Assembly (NCBI GenBank): GCA_002270295.1
Contig: NISF01000004.1
Coordinates: 124,001-188,000 of the forward strand
Direction of reading: 5' to 3'
Source: Enterobacter sp. 10-1
Lineage (GTDB): Bacteria > Pseudomonadota > Gammaproteobacteria > Enterobacterales > Enterobacteriaceae
Length of the DNA: 64,000 nucleotides
Part shown: positions 9,412 through 19,263 of the stretch, one piece after another
Position numbering within the stretch: position 1 is the first letter of the stretch
How the letters are laid out: every line of letters begins with the position of its first letter
Notes under the pieces: model-generated
Databases searched by the model: none
What the model was told of the DNA's origin: nothing
Seen by the model: the letters and a program-made list of their open reading frames with translations, nothing else
Translations under genes and position numbers: made by a program

Positions 9412-9910
9412 AGCCGTAGAGGTAAACGCCGGCGCCCGTACCGCCGACGAGCGCTTGAGTCGCGAAGTGACAATCCTCCTGGACGAGTAGGGCGATAGCG
9501 CTGAGCGATGGCGTCGGTCTGAGAGAGCAGAACTATTAAACGCTGCTTATCGATTGGTTTTTTTATATTAGAAGCGCGCAGCGTTTTCCCGGAACAATCC
9601 CTTCTTACTACGTCGGTTCGTGCCGGTTTTCCGGATCGATACGCCGACCTTATCGCTGACGGCAAAACAGGAGCGCCTGAGAGAATGCAATATCTGCGGC
9701 AGGTTGAGCGCTAAACTCCTTCCACAGTTGAGAATATATCCTCGGCTGAGATAAATGAGACAACATTCTCTTCTCCCGTCGGCGCTGAATAGCACCGGTA
9801 ACGATCTAATATGTGCGGTGTATACGATATTTTATACATATAAATAAGATTTATGTGTTAGTTTTTGTATTTGTAATAATGATAATTACTCAGGAGTTAT
9901 TTGGTCGGTT

Positions 9911-10633
9911 ATGAGGGACAATGATTTTTTCAGCTGGCGGCGGGAAATGCTGCAACAATTTCAGTCAATCTCGACAGGGGAGGATGTTTATAATCTCCTG
10001 CAGCAGCAAACGGAAGGGCTGGAATACGACTATTTTGCTCTCTGCGTACGCCATCCCGTGCCCTTCACGCGCCCCAGGGTAACGCTGCAGACGACCTATC
10101 CGCAGGCGTGGATGGCGCACTATCAGGCCGAGAACTATTTCGCCATCGATCCGGTGCTGCGGCCGGAAAACTTTCTTCGAGGTCACCTGCCGTGGAATGA
10201 CGGGCTATTTCGTGATGCCCCGGAGCTCTGGGATGGCGCGCGCGATCACGGGCTGGTCAAGGGGATCACACAGTGCCTCACCTTACCCAACCACGCGCAG
10301 GGTTTTCTTTCGGTCTCAGGGCAGAGTCGTAGCCTGGGGCCCTATCCGGCAGACGAACTGGAAATGCGCCTGAGAACGCTGATCGAGCTGAGTTTGTTAA
10401 CGCTATTACGCCTGCAGGACGCGATGGTGATGCCGCCGGAAATGAAGTTCAGCCGGCGTGAGCTGGAGATTTTGAAATGGACTGCGGAAGGGAAAACCTC
10501 GGCGGAGGTCGCGATAATTCTGTCTATCTCAGAAAATACCGTCAATTTTCATCAGAAAAATATGCAACGAAAGTTCAACGCACCGAATAAAACGCAAATA
10601 GCCTGTTATGCGGTCGCCACTGGCTTAATTTGA
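9911..10633 (+). CDS. sdiA: SdiA, LuxR-type receptor for acyl-homoserine lactones
   Basis: 240-aa orphan LuxR-family regulator. The N-terminal autoinducer-binding domain includes LEYDYFALCVRHPVPFTRP and YFAIDPVL; the C-terminal helix-turn-helix reads FSRRELEILKWTAEGKTSAEVA...SENTVNFHQKNM. SdiA senses AHLs made by other species and has no partner synthase, and no luxI-like gene is visible here. The nearest purine-rich ribosome binding site (AGGAG, about 9892) lies about 14 nt before the ATG, which is long. The gene precedes yecF and uvrY as in E. coli. Confidence 0.95.
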   Translation: MRDNDFFSWRREMLQQFQSISTGEDVYNLLQQQTEGLEYDYFALCVRHPVPFTRPRVTLQTTYPQAWMAHYQAENYFAIDPVLRPENFLRGHLPWNDGLFRDAPELWDGARDHGLVKGITQCLTLPNHAQGFLSVSGQSRSLGPYPADELEMRLRTLIELSLLTLLRLQDAMVMPPEMKFSRRELEILKWTAEGKTSAEVAIILSISENTVNFHQKNMQRKFNAPNKTQIACYAVATGLI

Positions 10634-10663
10634 GTTCGCCCATCGTTCTGCGTGTCAGGCGTG

Positions 10664-10699
10664 AAACCGGCTGTCAGTTATACTTTCAGCCGGTTTATT
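10664..10699. terminator. Bidirectional terminator between sdiA and yecF
   Basis: Ten-bp stem AAACCGGCTG / CAGCCGGTTT with a 13-base loop between convergent genes. The stem's own A and T ends act as short U runs in both directions. Confidence 0.65.
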
Positions 10700-10700
10700 G

Positions 10701-10925
10701 TTACTGACGGTAAGCCTGTTTAATTTGCTTAACGGTGCTGGAGAATACGGCAGCCTGAGCCTCATCTTCCATCTGCGTGATTTGCCTTTCCATCTTAATA
10801 ATCACCCGACCCGCATCGGCCTGACCCATTGCCTGGAGCATCAGCGTCAACAGCGTTTTCAGGCAGGTCACTTCCTGCGCCAGTTCTTGATTATTTTCTG
10901 CAGTGGAAAAATCTGGTGTGCTCAT
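10701..10925 (-). CDS. yecF: YecF, DUF2594 small protein
   Basis: 74-aa protein matching E. coli YecF. It is probably alpha-helical, with a leucine-rich coiled segment ([20 protein letters not shown]) and a glutamine-rich C terminus. The function is unknown. It is transcribed toward sdiA and divergently from uvrY. Confidence 0.9.
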   Translation of the reverse strand: MSTPDFSTAENNQELAQEVTCLKTLLTLMLQAMGQADAGRVIIKMERQITQMEDEAQAAVFSSTVKQIKQAYRQ

Positions 10926-11383
10926 CGATATCCTCGTTTGCTATCTGCGCTTTTGCGCAATACTAAATCTCAAAGCGGCGCAGTATACCACAAGAGGAAC
11001 AAAAAAAAGGAGCGCGTAATTTGTGTTCTCTGATCAGAGCTGTAGAGGGTTTAATTTCCTGGATAAAGCCCGTTCCGCCGCCCACAAATTGTTAATTTTT
11101 GGTGTGATTTTTAGAGTTAATTATTGTTACATATTTTCTTTCGTATTTATCAACTAGTATTGTGTTGTGTTTATTACGTTTTCTGTATGACGAATGTTAA
11201 AAATACGACCTTATACAACTCTCTGTTATGTATGGGTTTCCACCAGGTGTGCAAACAACTTGCCATAAATGGCAGATAAATCCTCTGAAGAACACTTTTG
11301 GCTTTTAAAATTATGCCAAAACCCGGTAATATGGGTTCGATAAACTATCAGTTGTGTTATCCCTAATTCTGGAGATTATTCCT
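10926..11383. other. Divergent yecF/uvrY regulatory gap
   Basis: 458 bp, A+T rich, with no reading frame I can support. It must contain both promoters; a TATACT on the minus strand (10982-10987) could be the yecF -10. The uvrY leader ends with GGAG (11371-11374). Confidence 0.5.
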
Positions 11384-12040
11384 TTGATCAACGTCCTTCT
11401 TGTTGATGACCACGAACTGGTGCGCGCAGGGATACGACGCATTCTGGAAGATATAAAAGGGATTAACGTCGTCGGCGAATCTTGCTGCGGCGAGGATGCC
11501 GTTAAATGGTGTCGGGCTAATCCCGTTGACGTTGTCCTGATGGACATGAATATGCCGGGGATTGGCGGTCTTGAGGCGACGCGTAAAATTGCGCGTTCTA
11601 TCGTCGATACCAAAGTCATTATGCTCACCGTACATACCGAAAACCCGCTGCCGGCGAAGGTCATGCAGGCAGGGGCTGCGGGCTACCTGAGTAAAGGCGC
11701 CGCGCCGCAGGAGGTGGTCAATGCGATTCGCTGCGTGGCATCCGGGCAGCGCTATATCGCCTCGGATATCGCCCAGCAGATGGCGCTCAGCCAGATCGAG
11801 CCGGAAAAGACGGAGTCGCCGTTTGCCAGTTTGTCGGAACGAGAATTGCAGATTATGCTGATGATCACTAAAGGTCAGAAGGTCAATGAGATCTCAGAGC
11901 AGCTGAATCTGAGTCCCAAGACGGTGAACAGCTATCGCTATCGGATGTTCAGTAAATTAAACATCCACGGTGACGTTGAGCTGACTCACCTGGCAATCCG
12001 CCATGGCCTGTGCAATGCGGAGTCGTTAGCAAGTCTGTGA
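11384..12040 (+). CDS. uvrY: Response regulator UvrY (BarA-UvrY system)
   Basis: 218-aa NarL/FixJ-family regulator nearly identical to E. coli UvrY. The receiver domain carries the acidic pair DD (residues 8-9), the phospho-acceptor Asp in [10 protein letters not shown] (about residue 54) and the conserved Lys in GYLSKGAAP. The C-terminal DNA-binding domain reads [12 protein letters not shown]...[17 protein letters not shown]. Phosphorylated by BarA, it activates CsrB/CsrC RNAs. The start is TTG at 11384 with GGAG nine bases upstream, giving [13 protein letters not shown] and the family length. Its stop overlaps the uvrC start. Confidence 0.95.
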   Translation: MINVLLVDDHELVRAGIRRILEDIKGINVVGESCCGEDAVKWCRANPVDVVLMDMNMPGIGGLEATRKIARSIVDTKVIMLTVHTENPLPAKVMQAGAAGYLSKGAAPQEVVNAIRCVASGQRYIASDIAQQMALSQIEPEKTESPFASLSERELQIMLMITKGQKVNEISEQLNLSPKTVNSYRYRMFSKLNIHGDVELTHLAIRHGLCNAESLASL

Positions 12041-13869
12041 GTGATGTTTTTGATGCCAAAGCTTTCCTGAAGACAGTAACCAGCCAGCCGGGCGTCTATC
12101 GGATGTACGATGCTGGCGGTACCGTTATCTACGTGGGTAAAGCAAAAGATCTGAAAAAACGGCTAAGCAGCTATTTTCGCAGCAACCTGGCTTCGCGTAA
12201 AACCGAGGCCCTGGTGGCTCTGATCGCGCAAATAGACGTGACGGTAACCCATACCGAAACGGAAGCCCTGCTGCTTGAACATAACTATATCAAGCTGTAT
12301 CAGCCGCGCTACAACGTGCTGCTGCGTGATGATAAATCCTATCCTTTTATTTTTCTCAGCGCCGATACCCATCCGCGGCTGGCGACCCATCGCGGCGCAA
12401 AGCATGCAAAGGGCGAATATTTCGGTCCTTTCCCGAACGGCTACGCGGTTCGCGAAACGTTAGCGCTGCTGCAAAAAATCTTTCCCGTTCGCCAGTGCGA
12501 AAATAGCGTCTATCGCAACCGCTCACGTCCGTGCCTGCAGTACCAGATTGGCCGCTGCCTGGGCCCCTGCGTGGCCGGGCTGGTTAGCGAGGAAGAGTAT
12601 GCTCAGCAGGTTGAATACGTTCGGCTGTTCCTTGCCGGCAAAGACGATCAGGTACTGACGCAGCTTATTGCCCGCATGGAGAGGGCCAGCCGGGCGCTGG
12701 AGTTTGAAGAGGCGGCGCGCATTCGCGACCAGATCCAGGCCGTACGCCGGGTGACGGAGAAACAGTTTGTCTCAAATAATGGCGACGATCTGGACGTTAT
12801 CGGCGTCGCCTTTGATTCAGGCATGGCCTGCGTCCACGTGCTGTTTATCCGCCAGGGGAAAGTGCTGGGCAGCCGCAGCTATTTTCCAAAGGTTCCCGGC
12901 GGCACCGAGCTCGGGGAAGTGGTGGAGACCTTCGTCGGCCAGTTCTACCTGCAGGGCAGCCAGATGCGCACCTTGCCTGGGGAAATTCTGCTCGATTTTA
13001 ACCTTGGCGATAAAACCCTGCTCGCGGATTCGCTCTCCGAGCTGGCGGGGCGGCGGGTGAATGTCCAGACTAAGCCTCGCGGCGATCGCGCCCGCTACCT
13101 CAAGCTGGCGCGCACCAATGCCGCGACGGCGCTGACGACCAGGCTTTCCCAGCAGTCAACCATCCATCAGCGCCTGCAGGCGCTGGCAACGCTGCTCAAG
13201 CTGCCGGCGGTGAAGCGCATGGAGTGCTTTGATATCAGCCACACGATGGGCGAACAGACGGTCGCCTCGTGCGTGGTGTTTGACAGCAACGGGCCGCTGC
13301 GCGCCGAGTATCGTCGCTATAATATCACCGGGATTACGCCGGGGGATGACTATGCGGCGATGAATCAGGTTCTGCGCCGGCGCTACGGTAAAGCTATCGA
13401 AGAGAACAAGATCCCGGACGTTATCCTGATAGATGGCGGTAAAGGGCAGCTCGGGCAGGCGAAAAGCGTGTTTGCCGAGCTGGATGTGGCCTGGGATAAA
13501 CATCATCCTCTATTATTAGGGGTAGCAAAAGGCAGCGATCGTAAGGCGGGCCTGGAAACGCTATTCTTTGAGCCTGAGGGCGAAGGCTTTAGCCTGCCGC
13601 CGGACTCTCCCGCGCTGCACGTCATTCAGCATATTCGCGATGAGTCGCACGATCATGCCATCGCCGGACATCGTAAAAAGCGGGCAAAAGTTAAAAGCAC
13701 CAGCACGCTGGAGACTATCGAAGGAGTGGGGCCAAAGCGTCGGCAGATGCTGCTGAAGTATATGGGCGGCCTGCAGGGGTTACAGAAAGCCAGCGTCGAA
13801 GAGATAGCCAAAGTACCGGGTATATCTCACGGTCTGGCAGAAAAGATCTTCTACTCGTTGAAACATTAG
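12037..13869 (+). CDS. uvrC: Excinuclease ABC subunit C (UvrC)
   Basis: 610-aa dual-incision nuclease of nucleotide excision repair, the E. coli length. The GIY-YIG domain is at the N terminus ([18 protein letters not shown]), the UVR motif ([12 protein letters not shown]) is near 200-215, the RNase H-like C-terminal nuclease follows ([30 protein letters not shown]), and the helix-hairpin-helix pair is at the end ([26 protein letters not shown]). I chose the GTG at 12037, which overlaps the uvrY stop by four bases (GTGA), implying translational coupling. Confidence 0.96.
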   Translation: MSDVFDAKAFLKTVTSQPGVYRMYDAGGTVIYVGKAKDLKKRLSSYFRSNLASRKTEALVALIAQIDVTVTHTETEALLLEHNYIKLYQPRYNVLLRDDKSYPFIFLSADTHPRLATHRGAKHAKGEYFGPFPNGYAVRETLALLQKIFPVRQCENSVYRNRSRPCLQYQIGRCLGPCVAGLVSEEEYAQQVEYVRLFLAGKDDQVLTQLIARMERASRALEFEEAARIRDQIQAVRRVTEKQFVSNNGDDLDVIGVAFDSGMACVHVLFIRQGKVLGSRSYFPKVPGGTELGEVVETFVGQFYLQGSQMRTLPGEILLDFNLGDKTLLADSLSELAGRRVNVQTKPRGDRARYLKLARTNAATALTTRLSQQSTIHQRLQALATLLKLPAVKRMECFDISHTMGEQTVASCVVFDSNGPLRAEYRRYNITGITPGDDYAAMNQVLRRRYGKAIEENKIPDVILIDGGKGQLGQAKSVFAELDVAWDKHHPLLLGVAKGSDRKAGLETLFFEPEGEGFSLPPDSPALHVIQHIRDESHDHAIAGHRKKRAKVKSTSTLETIEGVGPKRRQMLLKYMGGLQGLQKASVEEIAKVPGISHGLAEKIFYSLKH

Positions 13870-13926
13870 GGGCTCTGTAGCAACATAGGGCTAATTTTTA
13901 CTTCTAACAGATAGTTACCCGTCACT

Positions 13927-14475
13927 ATGCAATTTAATATCCCTACATTGCTTACTCTGTTTCGCGTCATACTGATACCGTTCTTTGTGCTGGCGTTTTA
14001 CCTTCCCGTGGTATGGGCACCTTTCGCCTGTGCGCTGATCTTCTTCGTCGCCGCAGTAACCGACTGGTTTGATGGTTATCTGGCGCGCCGCTGGAATCAA
14101 AGCACGCGCTTTGGCGCGTTTCTCGATCCGGTAGCAGATAAGGTTATGGTGGCGATTGCGATGGTGCTGGTTGCCGAGCATTACCACACCTGGTGGGTTA
14201 CTCTGCCGGCGGCGACGATGATCGCCCGTGAAATCATTATTTCTGCCCTGCGCGAATGGATGGCTGAGCTGGGTAAACGCAGCAGCGTGGCGGTTTCCTG
14301 GATCGGCAAAGTTAAAACGACGGCGCAGATGACGGCGCTGGTGTGGATGCTATGGCGGCCAAATGAGTGGGTTGAAGGGGCAGGGATCGTGCTGTTCCTC
14401 GTCGCGGCGGTGCTGACTCTGTGGTCAATGCTGCAATATTTGAACGCGGCGCGCGGCGATTTGCTTGATCAGTGA
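13927..14475 (+). CDS. pgsA: Phosphatidylglycerophosphate synthase PgsA
   Basis: 182-aa inner-membrane CDP-alcohol phosphatidyltransferase (EC 2.7.8.5) that makes phosphatidylglycerophosphate from CDP-diacylglycerol and glycerol-3-phosphate. The signature D-x2-DG-x2-AR-x8-G-x3-D-x3-D is visible from [12 protein letters not shown] to [11 protein letters not shown]. About four to five membrane segments are predicted. It is the third gene of the uvrY-uvrC-pgsA run, followed by the tRNA cluster. Confidence 0.96.
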   Translation: MQFNIPTLLTLFRVILIPFFVLAFYLPVVWAPFACALIFFVAAVTDWFDGYLARRWNQSTRFGAFLDPVADKVMVAIAMVLVAEHYHTWWVTLPAATMIAREIIISALREWMAELGKRSSVAVSWIGKVKTTAQMTALVWMLWRPNEWVEGAGIVLFLVAAVLTLWSMLQYLNAARGDLLDQ

Positions 14476-14525
14476 TCGTTTCGGCGTAATTTTCAGCAAA
14501 CGACGCAAGGTTTTAAAAAATATCG

Positions 14526-14553
14526 TTGACTCATTGCGCCAGGTAAGTAGAAT
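14526..14553 (+). promoter_or_regulatory. Promoter of the glyW-cysT-leuZ tRNA operon
   Basis: TTGACT (14526-14531) and TAGAAT (14548-14553) with 16 bp between lie about 70 bp before the first tRNA. A GC-containing segment follows the -10, as in stringent stable-RNA promoters. Confidence 0.65.
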
Positions 14554-14625
14554 GCATCGCATCGAACGGCGGCATGACTCGCCAGACGATAACAAAATCA
14601 AGTGATTAGCAATTACCTTGATAAT

Positions 14626-14701
<76 letters not shown>

Positions 14702-14741
14702 GTTTAAAAACATCGGCAGTTGCGGGTGTTGCAGCATTAAG

Positions 14742-14815
14742 GGCGCGTTAGCAAAGCGGTTATGTAGCGGATTGCAAATCCGTCTAGTCCGGTTCGACTC
14801 CGGAACGCGCCTCCA
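14742..14815 (+). tRNA. cysT: tRNA-Cys (anticodon GCA)
   Basis: 74-nt cloverleaf with acceptor GGCGCGT / ACGCGCC, anticodon loop ATTGCAAAT, T-arm CCGGTTCGACTCCGG and encoded TCCA end. Confidence 0.97.
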
Positions 14816-14828
14816 ATTTACATCCCGA

Positions 14829-14915
14829 GCCCGGATGGTGGAATCGGTAGACACAAGGGATTTAAAATCCCTCGGCGTTCGCGCTGTGTGGGTTCAAGTC
14901 CCACTCCGGGTACCA
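14829..14915 (+). tRNA. leuZ: tRNA-Leu (anticodon TAA)
   Basis: 87-nt class II tRNA with a long variable arm (TCGGCGTTCGCGCTG), acceptor GCCCGGA / TCCGGGT, anticodon loop ATTTAAAAT and encoded ACCA end. It is the last tRNA of the cluster; accessory genes start about 200 bp downstream. Confidence 0.97.
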
Positions 14916-14957
14916 TTGGGATGATGCAGAATAATCAAAGCAATAAGCAGTGTCGTG

Positions 14958-14981
14958 AAACCACCTACGGGTGGTTTTTTT
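14958..14981 (+). terminator. Terminator of the tRNA operon
   Basis: AAACCACC / GGTGGTTT hairpin with a short loop (TACG) followed by a run of T. Confidence 0.85.
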
Positions 14982-15122
14982 GTGTCTGAAATCCGCCATT
15001 TATAATATCACTTCATAATATTATCTTTCCCTTCAGCATATTCCCTTGCCGCGCAGGGCTTCGCCCGCTAACCCTGTTACTATCCGTAAGATCGTACTTA
15101 TCAAAAATAACGAGGAGTTCTG

Positions 15123-16058
15123 ATGCCCGTTTCAGGCCTGCCCAGGAGCCGCAAAATTTTTATTGGCGATATTCATGGCCAGTACGGCAAGCTTTCCGCT
15201 CTGCTGGGTCATCTGCAGTCCCGGGAGAATCTGGATCGCAGCCTCCTGATTTTTGTCGGCGACCTTATTGATAACCAGCCGGGGAGCCACATCGATCATG
15301 CCTCCGTGCTGGAACAGGTGAGGGGAGATGTGGCCGCGGGCCGCGCCGTTTGCCTGATGGGCAATCATGAATTTAATGCCGTTGGCTGGCTGATGCGGCA
15401 TCCGGAGACGGCGCAGCCCCTGCGCCCGCATACGCCGAATAACCGCCGTCAGCATCAGGCCTTCCTCAACGACGTCACGGAAGACAGCGCGCAGCACCTG
15501 CGGTGGGTTGAGTGGTTTAAAACGCTGCCGCTGTTTGTCGATTTTGGCGATATCCGTGCGGTGCACGCGTGCTGGGACAAGGACGCTATTGCCCAGCTTC
15601 GCCCGTGGCTCGATGAAGAGAACCGGCTGAAACCGGAGTGCTGGGTACACGCCTTTGATAAACGGCACGTCCTGTTCCACCTGCTGGAGACGATACTCAA
15701 GGGGCCAGAGCTGGCGCTGCCTGAGGGCTATAGCTTTCAGGATAAAACCGGGATCGAGCGGCGCCATATTCGTATCCGCTGGTGGCTGAATGAGGCAACA
15801 ACCTATCGCCAGATTGCTCAGGTCCAGCCCGAGATGATTGACAGCATCCCGGATATCGCGCTGGAAAAAAACGCTCACCTTTTGCCCGAGGTTCCCGTGG
15901 TCGTTGGGCACTACACCCTATCCGCCGAACCGCAGGCGCTGAGCGAGCGGGTGGTGTGCGTTGATTATAATGCGGCAAAAGCGAACCATCCGCTGCGGGC
16001 GTGGATCTATGACGATGGCCAGACGGAAGTGGCAAACGGACGCTTCGTCAGCGTATGA
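15123..16058 (+). CDS. Calcineurin-like (PPP-type) metallophosphoesterase
   Basis: 311-aa protein with the metal-binding motifs of serine/threonine protein phosphatases and ApaH-like enzymes in order: GDIHGQ (about residues 15-20), GDLIDNQPGS (about 46-55, where the family has GDxVDRG) and GNHEFNA (about 83-89). A later histidine (HACWD, about 150) and GHY near 262 complete the metal site. The exact substrate cannot be told. The start at 15123 has GAGGAG upstream. It is not part of the E. coli K-12 leuZ-yecA interval as I recall it, so it is an accessory gene next to a tRNA. A dinucleoside-polyphosphate hydrolase is the main alternative. Confidence 0.82.
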   Translation: MPVSGLPRSRKIFIGDIHGQYGKLSALLGHLQSRENLDRSLLIFVGDLIDNQPGSHIDHASVLEQVRGDVAAGRAVCLMGNHEFNAVGWLMRHPETAQPLRPHTPNNRRQHQAFLNDVTEDSAQHLRWVEWFKTLPLFVDFGDIRAVHACWDKDAIAQLRPWLDEENRLKPECWVHAFDKRHVLFHLLETILKGPELALPEGYSFQDKTGIERRHIRIRWWLNEATTYRQIAQVQPEMIDSIPDIALEKNAHLLPEVPVVVGHYTLSAEPQALSERVVCVDYNAAKANHPLRAWIYDDGQTEVANGRFVSV

Positions 16059-16234
16059 GGCTGGTTTGCCGCATTATCGTCATGGCGCCTGGCGGTCAAG
16101 CCCTAAGTTTTCTCCGGCACATTCCGGGAAAACTGCGCTAAAATAGCGCCCGGTGCGCGCCTGCGGGCCGGATAAACTGCCTTTGGGACAATATGCCGTC
16201 ACGGCAATAATAATTATTTTTGATGAGGGATCTT

Positions 16235-16798
16235 ATGGCCACGTTGCTTGAAAGCTACGGTAACTGTTTTCGGAAATATGCCACCTTTCGCGGCCGCTCG
16301 GCGCGCAAAGAGTACGCCGTATTTACCGTCGCTAACTTTGTGCTGTCCGCGGTACTGGGGCTGATCCCGGTTATCGGCGGGCTGTTTAGCCTGATTATTA
16401 TTATTCCGGGTATCGCGGTGGCGGTACGACGCCTGCACGATCTGAACAGATCCGGCTGGTGGCTGCTGGCGCCTTTTCTGATCCTGATTATCGGCCTGAT
16501 TGGCGTCGCCGGCAGCGTTGAAGACGGCGGGGCTGCGGCATGGGTATGGCTGATGGTCGCTGGCGGAATCATGTCGCTGGTGATGTCGATTTGGCTGCTG
16601 TTCGCCCGAGGTACCGCCGGGGTTAACCGCTTTGGCGATGCGCAGCAAGATAACGCCGACGGCGCGCAGAGCGCCCCCGTTTCTTCCGCCGACGATGTCA
16701 GAGAGCGCCTGGCCCAGGCCACGAAAATGCGCGATGACGGTACGATCAGCGAAAGTGAATATGAAACGATGCGCTCGAGCATTATTAAAGATATTTAA
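16235..16798 (+). CDS. DUF805 membrane protein with C-terminal SHOCT domain
   Basis: 187-aa protein. The DUF805 part has the typical N-terminal [19 protein letters not shown] followed by three to four membrane segments, with the [12 protein letters not shown] motif between the second and third. The last 35 residues ([20 protein letters not shown]...) are a SHOCT module, a short C-terminal oligomerisation motif. The function is unknown. I chose ATG 16235 because GAGGGA lies just before it; an in-frame TTG/ATG pair at 16220-16225 lacks a site. Confidence 0.85.
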   Translation: MATLLESYGNCFRKYATFRGRSARKEYAVFTVANFVLSAVLGLIPVIGGLFSLIIIIPGIAVAVRRLHDLNRSGWWLLAPFLILIIGLIGVAGSVEDGGAAAWVWLMVAGGIMSLVMSIWLLFARGTAGVNRFGDAQQDNADGAQSAPVSSADDVRERLAQATKMRDDGTISESEYETMRSSIIKDI

Positions 16799-16884
16799 CC
16801 CGCGCAGAATGCCCGCGCCGGGTGGTTTTCTCCCGGCATTTCCGCTACTGTATGCGCCATTTTTATAAGACGACGAGCCTGTTT

Positions 16885-17553
16885 ATGAAAACCGGACCCC
16901 TGAACGAAAGCGAACTTGAATGGCTGGACGATATCCTGTCGAAATACGCCACCGACGGCGCCATTCTTGATGTCTCCGAGCTTGATGGCCTGCTGACGGC
17001 GATTCTCTCCGGGCCTGCTGAAATTGAGCCCGCCCGGTGGCTGCTGGCTATCTGGGGCGGTGCCGACAACGTACCGCGCTGGGCAAACGATCGCGAGCGC
17101 GACCGCTTCGTTAACCTCACTCTCCAGCATATGAGCGATGTCGCCGAGCGCCTGGACGACTATCCGGAGCAGTTCGAGCCGCTGTTTGGCACGCGTGAAG
17201 AGGAAGGCCAGGAGCTGACTATCGTTGGCGAGTGGTGCTTTGGCTATATGCGCGGCGTCGGCTTGAGCAACTGGGCCGCTTTACCGGCGGAGCTGCAGGC
17301 CGAGCTGGATATCATCGCTCTGCACGGGACGGAAGCGCAGTTCCCGGCGGTTGAAGCGCTCTCTGTCGACGATTTTCTTGCCAGCGTGGAGCGTATTAAA
17401 CCCGCGGCGCTGGCGCTCTATCAATACGGGACGGAGCATGCGCAGCCGGCGGAAGTGCAGCAGCCAATCAGAAATGATGCCAAGGTTGGACGTAACGATC
17501 CGTGCCCGTGCGGCAGCGGTAAGAAATATAAGCAGTGCTGCTTAGCGAAATAA
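16885..17553 (+). CDS. yecA: YecA, UPF0149 family protein with SEC-C metal-binding motif
   Basis: 222-aa homologue of E. coli YecA. An N-terminal UPF0149 helical domain ([15 protein letters not shown]...[10 protein letters not shown]) is followed by a C-terminal SEC-C motif [18 protein letters not shown] that binds a metal ion (iron or zinc). Such tails in SecA and YecA relatives contact ribosomes, so a role in nascent-chain or Sec-related processes is plausible. The start at 16885 matches the E. coli N terminus MKTGPLNE; an upstream in-frame extension to 16822 is unlikely. Confidence 0.93.
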   Translation: MKTGPLNESELEWLDDILSKYATDGAILDVSELDGLLTAILSGPAEIEPARWLLAIWGGADNVPRWANDRERDRFVNLTLQHMSDVAERLDDYPEQFEPLFGTREEEGQELTIVGEWCFGYMRGVGLSNWAALPAELQAELDIIALHGTEAQFPAVEALSVDDFLASVERIKPAALALYQYGTEHAQPAEVQQPIRNDAKVGRNDPCPCGSGKKYKQCCLAK

Positions 17554-17556
17554 AAT

Positions 17557-17577
17557 AAGGGGCCGACAGGGCCCCTT
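17557..17577. terminator. Bidirectional terminator between yecA and tyrP
   Basis: AAGGGGCC / GGCCCCTT stem with a five-base loop, flanked by TAAAAT on the left and ACTCTTTT on the right, between convergent genes. Confidence 0.75.
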
Positions 17578-17583
17578 ACTCTT

Positions 17584-18795
17584 TTATCCGACGGCAGGTA
17601 AAACGCCGATCGCGATACAAAACTGAATCAACACGATAGCGATACCGCACAGCAGGACCAGCCATAGCGCCGGCGTGCCGCCGACAACCCGCCACGCCGC
17701 CTGCGGATGCTGCTGGCGGCTCTTCATCACCAGCAGCGCAGGCAGCATCAGCGCCAGTACGGCCAGGGCCACGCCGGCGTAGCCCAGCGCCATCACGAAA
17801 CCCCGCGGATAGAACAGGGAGAAGGCCAGCGGCGGCACAAAGGTGATGACGCCGCTTTGCACGCGCCCGCCCGGCGTATTTTTACGCTGGAACAGGTCGG
17901 CCAGATAATCGAACAATCCCAACGCGACGCCGAGGAACGAAGTGGCCAGCGCCAGATCGGCAAACAGATGAACCGCCAGCTCGACGTGCGGTGAGGCGAC
18001 GACTTCCCGGATGGCTTCCAGCAGGCCGTTCAGTCCCGCATGCTGTCCCAGCAGGACGGCAAAGGTCGGTGAGCTAATACTGCCCAGCGTCGCCAGCTGC
18101 CAGAAAATATAGGCAACCAGAGGGATAAAGCTGCCGATGATAAATACCCGCCGCAGTTTACGAATATCGCCGTTGAGGTAGCTGACGATGCTCGGTACGC
18201 TGCCGTGAAAGCCGAAAGAGGTAAAGATAACCGGGATCGCCGACAGCGCCAGCCCCTGCTGAAGCGGTAAGGTCAGCAGGTTTATCTGATGAATATGCGG
18301 CATCAGCAGCGCCAGCATAATGGCGAGAAAAATAATTTTGGCGCTGAATAAAAAACGGTTGCACAGATCGACCAGAGAGGTCCCGAGGCAAACTACGGCA
18401 CCGCCAATGGCGGTAAACAGCAGCACTCCGCCGGCCGGCGGAAGGTTCCACTGCAGCCACTGATTCAGGCTGGAGGCTAACAGCTCCCCCGCGCCGCTAA
18501 TATAGGCGGCCGTCAGCGCGTACATCAGGAACAGCATGCAAAAACCGGTGACCCACTGCCCATAGCGTCCGAGATAGCGGGCGGCGAGAGAGCCTAGCCC
18601 CATATCGGCCGGGACGTGCTGGTAGACCTCCAGCAGCAGCAGTGCGGTATAGCACATCAATGCCCACAGGGCGATCAGCAGCCCGAGCGTGACGCCGAAA
18701 CCGACGCCAGCGGATGCCAGAGGCATTGCCAGCATCCCTGCGCCAATAGTGGTCCCTGCCACGATTAAAATACTACCAAGAGTGCGGTTCTTCAC
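17584..18795 (-). CDS. tyrP: Tyrosine-specific permease TyrP
   Basis: 403-aa, about 11-segment proton symporter of the aromatic amino acid (HAAAP) family that imports tyrosine. The N terminus ([20 protein letters not shown]) and the middle [19 protein letters not shown] are near-identical to E. coli TyrP, and the length is the same. The start is GTG at 18795 (GTGAAGAACCGC) with AGAGAG upstream; an upstream open stretch to 18825 is not needed. Two TyrR-box-like sequences precede it, as in E. coli, where TyrR represses with tyrosine and activates with phenylalanine. Confidence 0.95.
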   Translation of the reverse strand: MKNRTLGSILIVAGTTIGAGMLAMPLASAGVGFGVTLGLLIALWALMCYTALLLLEVYQHVPADMGLGSLAARYLGRYGQWVTGFCMLFLMYALTAAYISGAGELLASSLNQWLQWNLPPAGGVLLFTAIGGAVVCLGTSLVDLCNRFLFSAKIIFLAIMLALLMPHIHQINLLTLPLQQGLALSAIPVIFTSFGFHGSVPSIVSYLNGDIRKLRRVFIIGSFIPLVAYIFWQLATLGSISSPTFAVLLGQHAGLNGLLEAIREVVASPHVELAVHLFADLALATSFLGVALGLFDYLADLFQRKNTPGGRVQSGVITFVPPLAFSLFYPRGFVMALGYAGVALAVLALMLPALLVMKSRQQHPQAAWRVVGGTPALWLVLLCGIAIVLIQFCIAIGVLPAVG

Positions 18796-18863
18796 GTTTC
18801 TCTCTATCCATGAAGGAATTAACAATAAAATATGTCGCGCAGAGTATGTGAAATTGGCAGGCT

Positions 18864-18881
18864 CGTCAAATGAGGGTTACA
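18864..18881 (-). promoter_or_regulatory. TyrR box (promoter-proximal, weaker) of tyrP
   Basis: Minus-strand TGTAACCCTCATTTGACG approximates the consensus TGTAAA-N6-TTTACA, with two to three mismatches. It lies about 70 nt upstream of tyrP. Confidence 0.6.
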
Positions 18882-18886
18882 GTGCT

Positions 18887-18904
18887 TGTCAGGAAAAGTT
18901 TACA
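18887..18904 (-). promoter_or_regulatory. TyrR box (promoter-distal, stronger half) of tyrP
   Basis: Minus-strand TGTAAACTTTTCCTGACA has a perfect left half TGTAAA and an imperfect right half. Its centre is 23 bp from the proximal box, so a pair of boxes controls tyrP as in E. coli. Confidence 0.65.
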
Positions 18905-18987
18905 TGCTGAAGACCGCTCTAATGCTGCGCTGGCGCAAAACTTTAGGCCGTAAGGTCGTTTAATCTGGGCACTTTACAGGAGGAGTT

Positions 18988-19227
18988 ATGCAATCTATTC
19001 ACGGTCATGAAGTTCTGCAGATGATGCTCGCTTCGGGCGAACCCTACAGCGTTGCCAGTCTTGAAGCTGCGATAGTCGCCCGCTTTGGTAGCGACGCCCG
19101 TTTTCACACCTGTTCGGCGGAAAATCTGACCGCTGGGGAGCTGGTGATATTTCTACAAAAGAAAGGGAAGTTTATTGCCGCAGACGCCGGGTTTAATACC
19201 AGCGAAAGCAAAATCTGTCAGCATTAA
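18988..19227 (+). CDS. yecH: YecH, putative metal-binding protein (DUF2492)
   Basis: 79-aa protein matching E. coli YecH. Conserved histidines and cysteines (SIHGHEVL, FHTCSAE, and the terminal CQH) suggest metal binding. The function is not established. AGGAGG precedes the ATG. It converges on ftnA. Confidence 0.92.
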   Translation: MQSIHGHEVLQMMLASGEPYSVASLEAAIVARFGSDARFHTCSAENLTAGELVIFLQKKGKFIAADAGFNTSESKICQH

Positions 19228-19230
19228 TCG

Positions 19231-19256
19231 GGCGACAATGCCGAAGCATCGTCGCC
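19231..19256. terminator. Hairpin between yecH and ftnA
   Basis: GGCGACAATGC / GCATCGTCGCC stem with one mismatch and a CGAA loop between convergent stop codons. No T run follows immediately. Confidence 0.45.
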
Positions 19257-19263
19257 GACTTCA

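Larger units (their letters stand above)
9342..9910. other. Gap between tcyN and sdiA with two hairpins
   Basis: 569 bp without a convincing gene. The left end folds into two strong hairpins (9344-9362 and 9379-9411). The right end (about 9800-9890) becomes very A+T rich and should hold the sdiA promoter. Two minus-strand frames of 75-106 codons exist, but they are arginine/serine rich with no recognisable start signals, and I do not accept them. Confidence 0.5.

Noticed and set aside
9345-9795. Two minus-strand frames (106 and 75 codons) between tcyN and sdiA
   Set aside because: Arg/Ser-rich, no ribosome binding site, no family pattern, and one runs through two strong hairpins.
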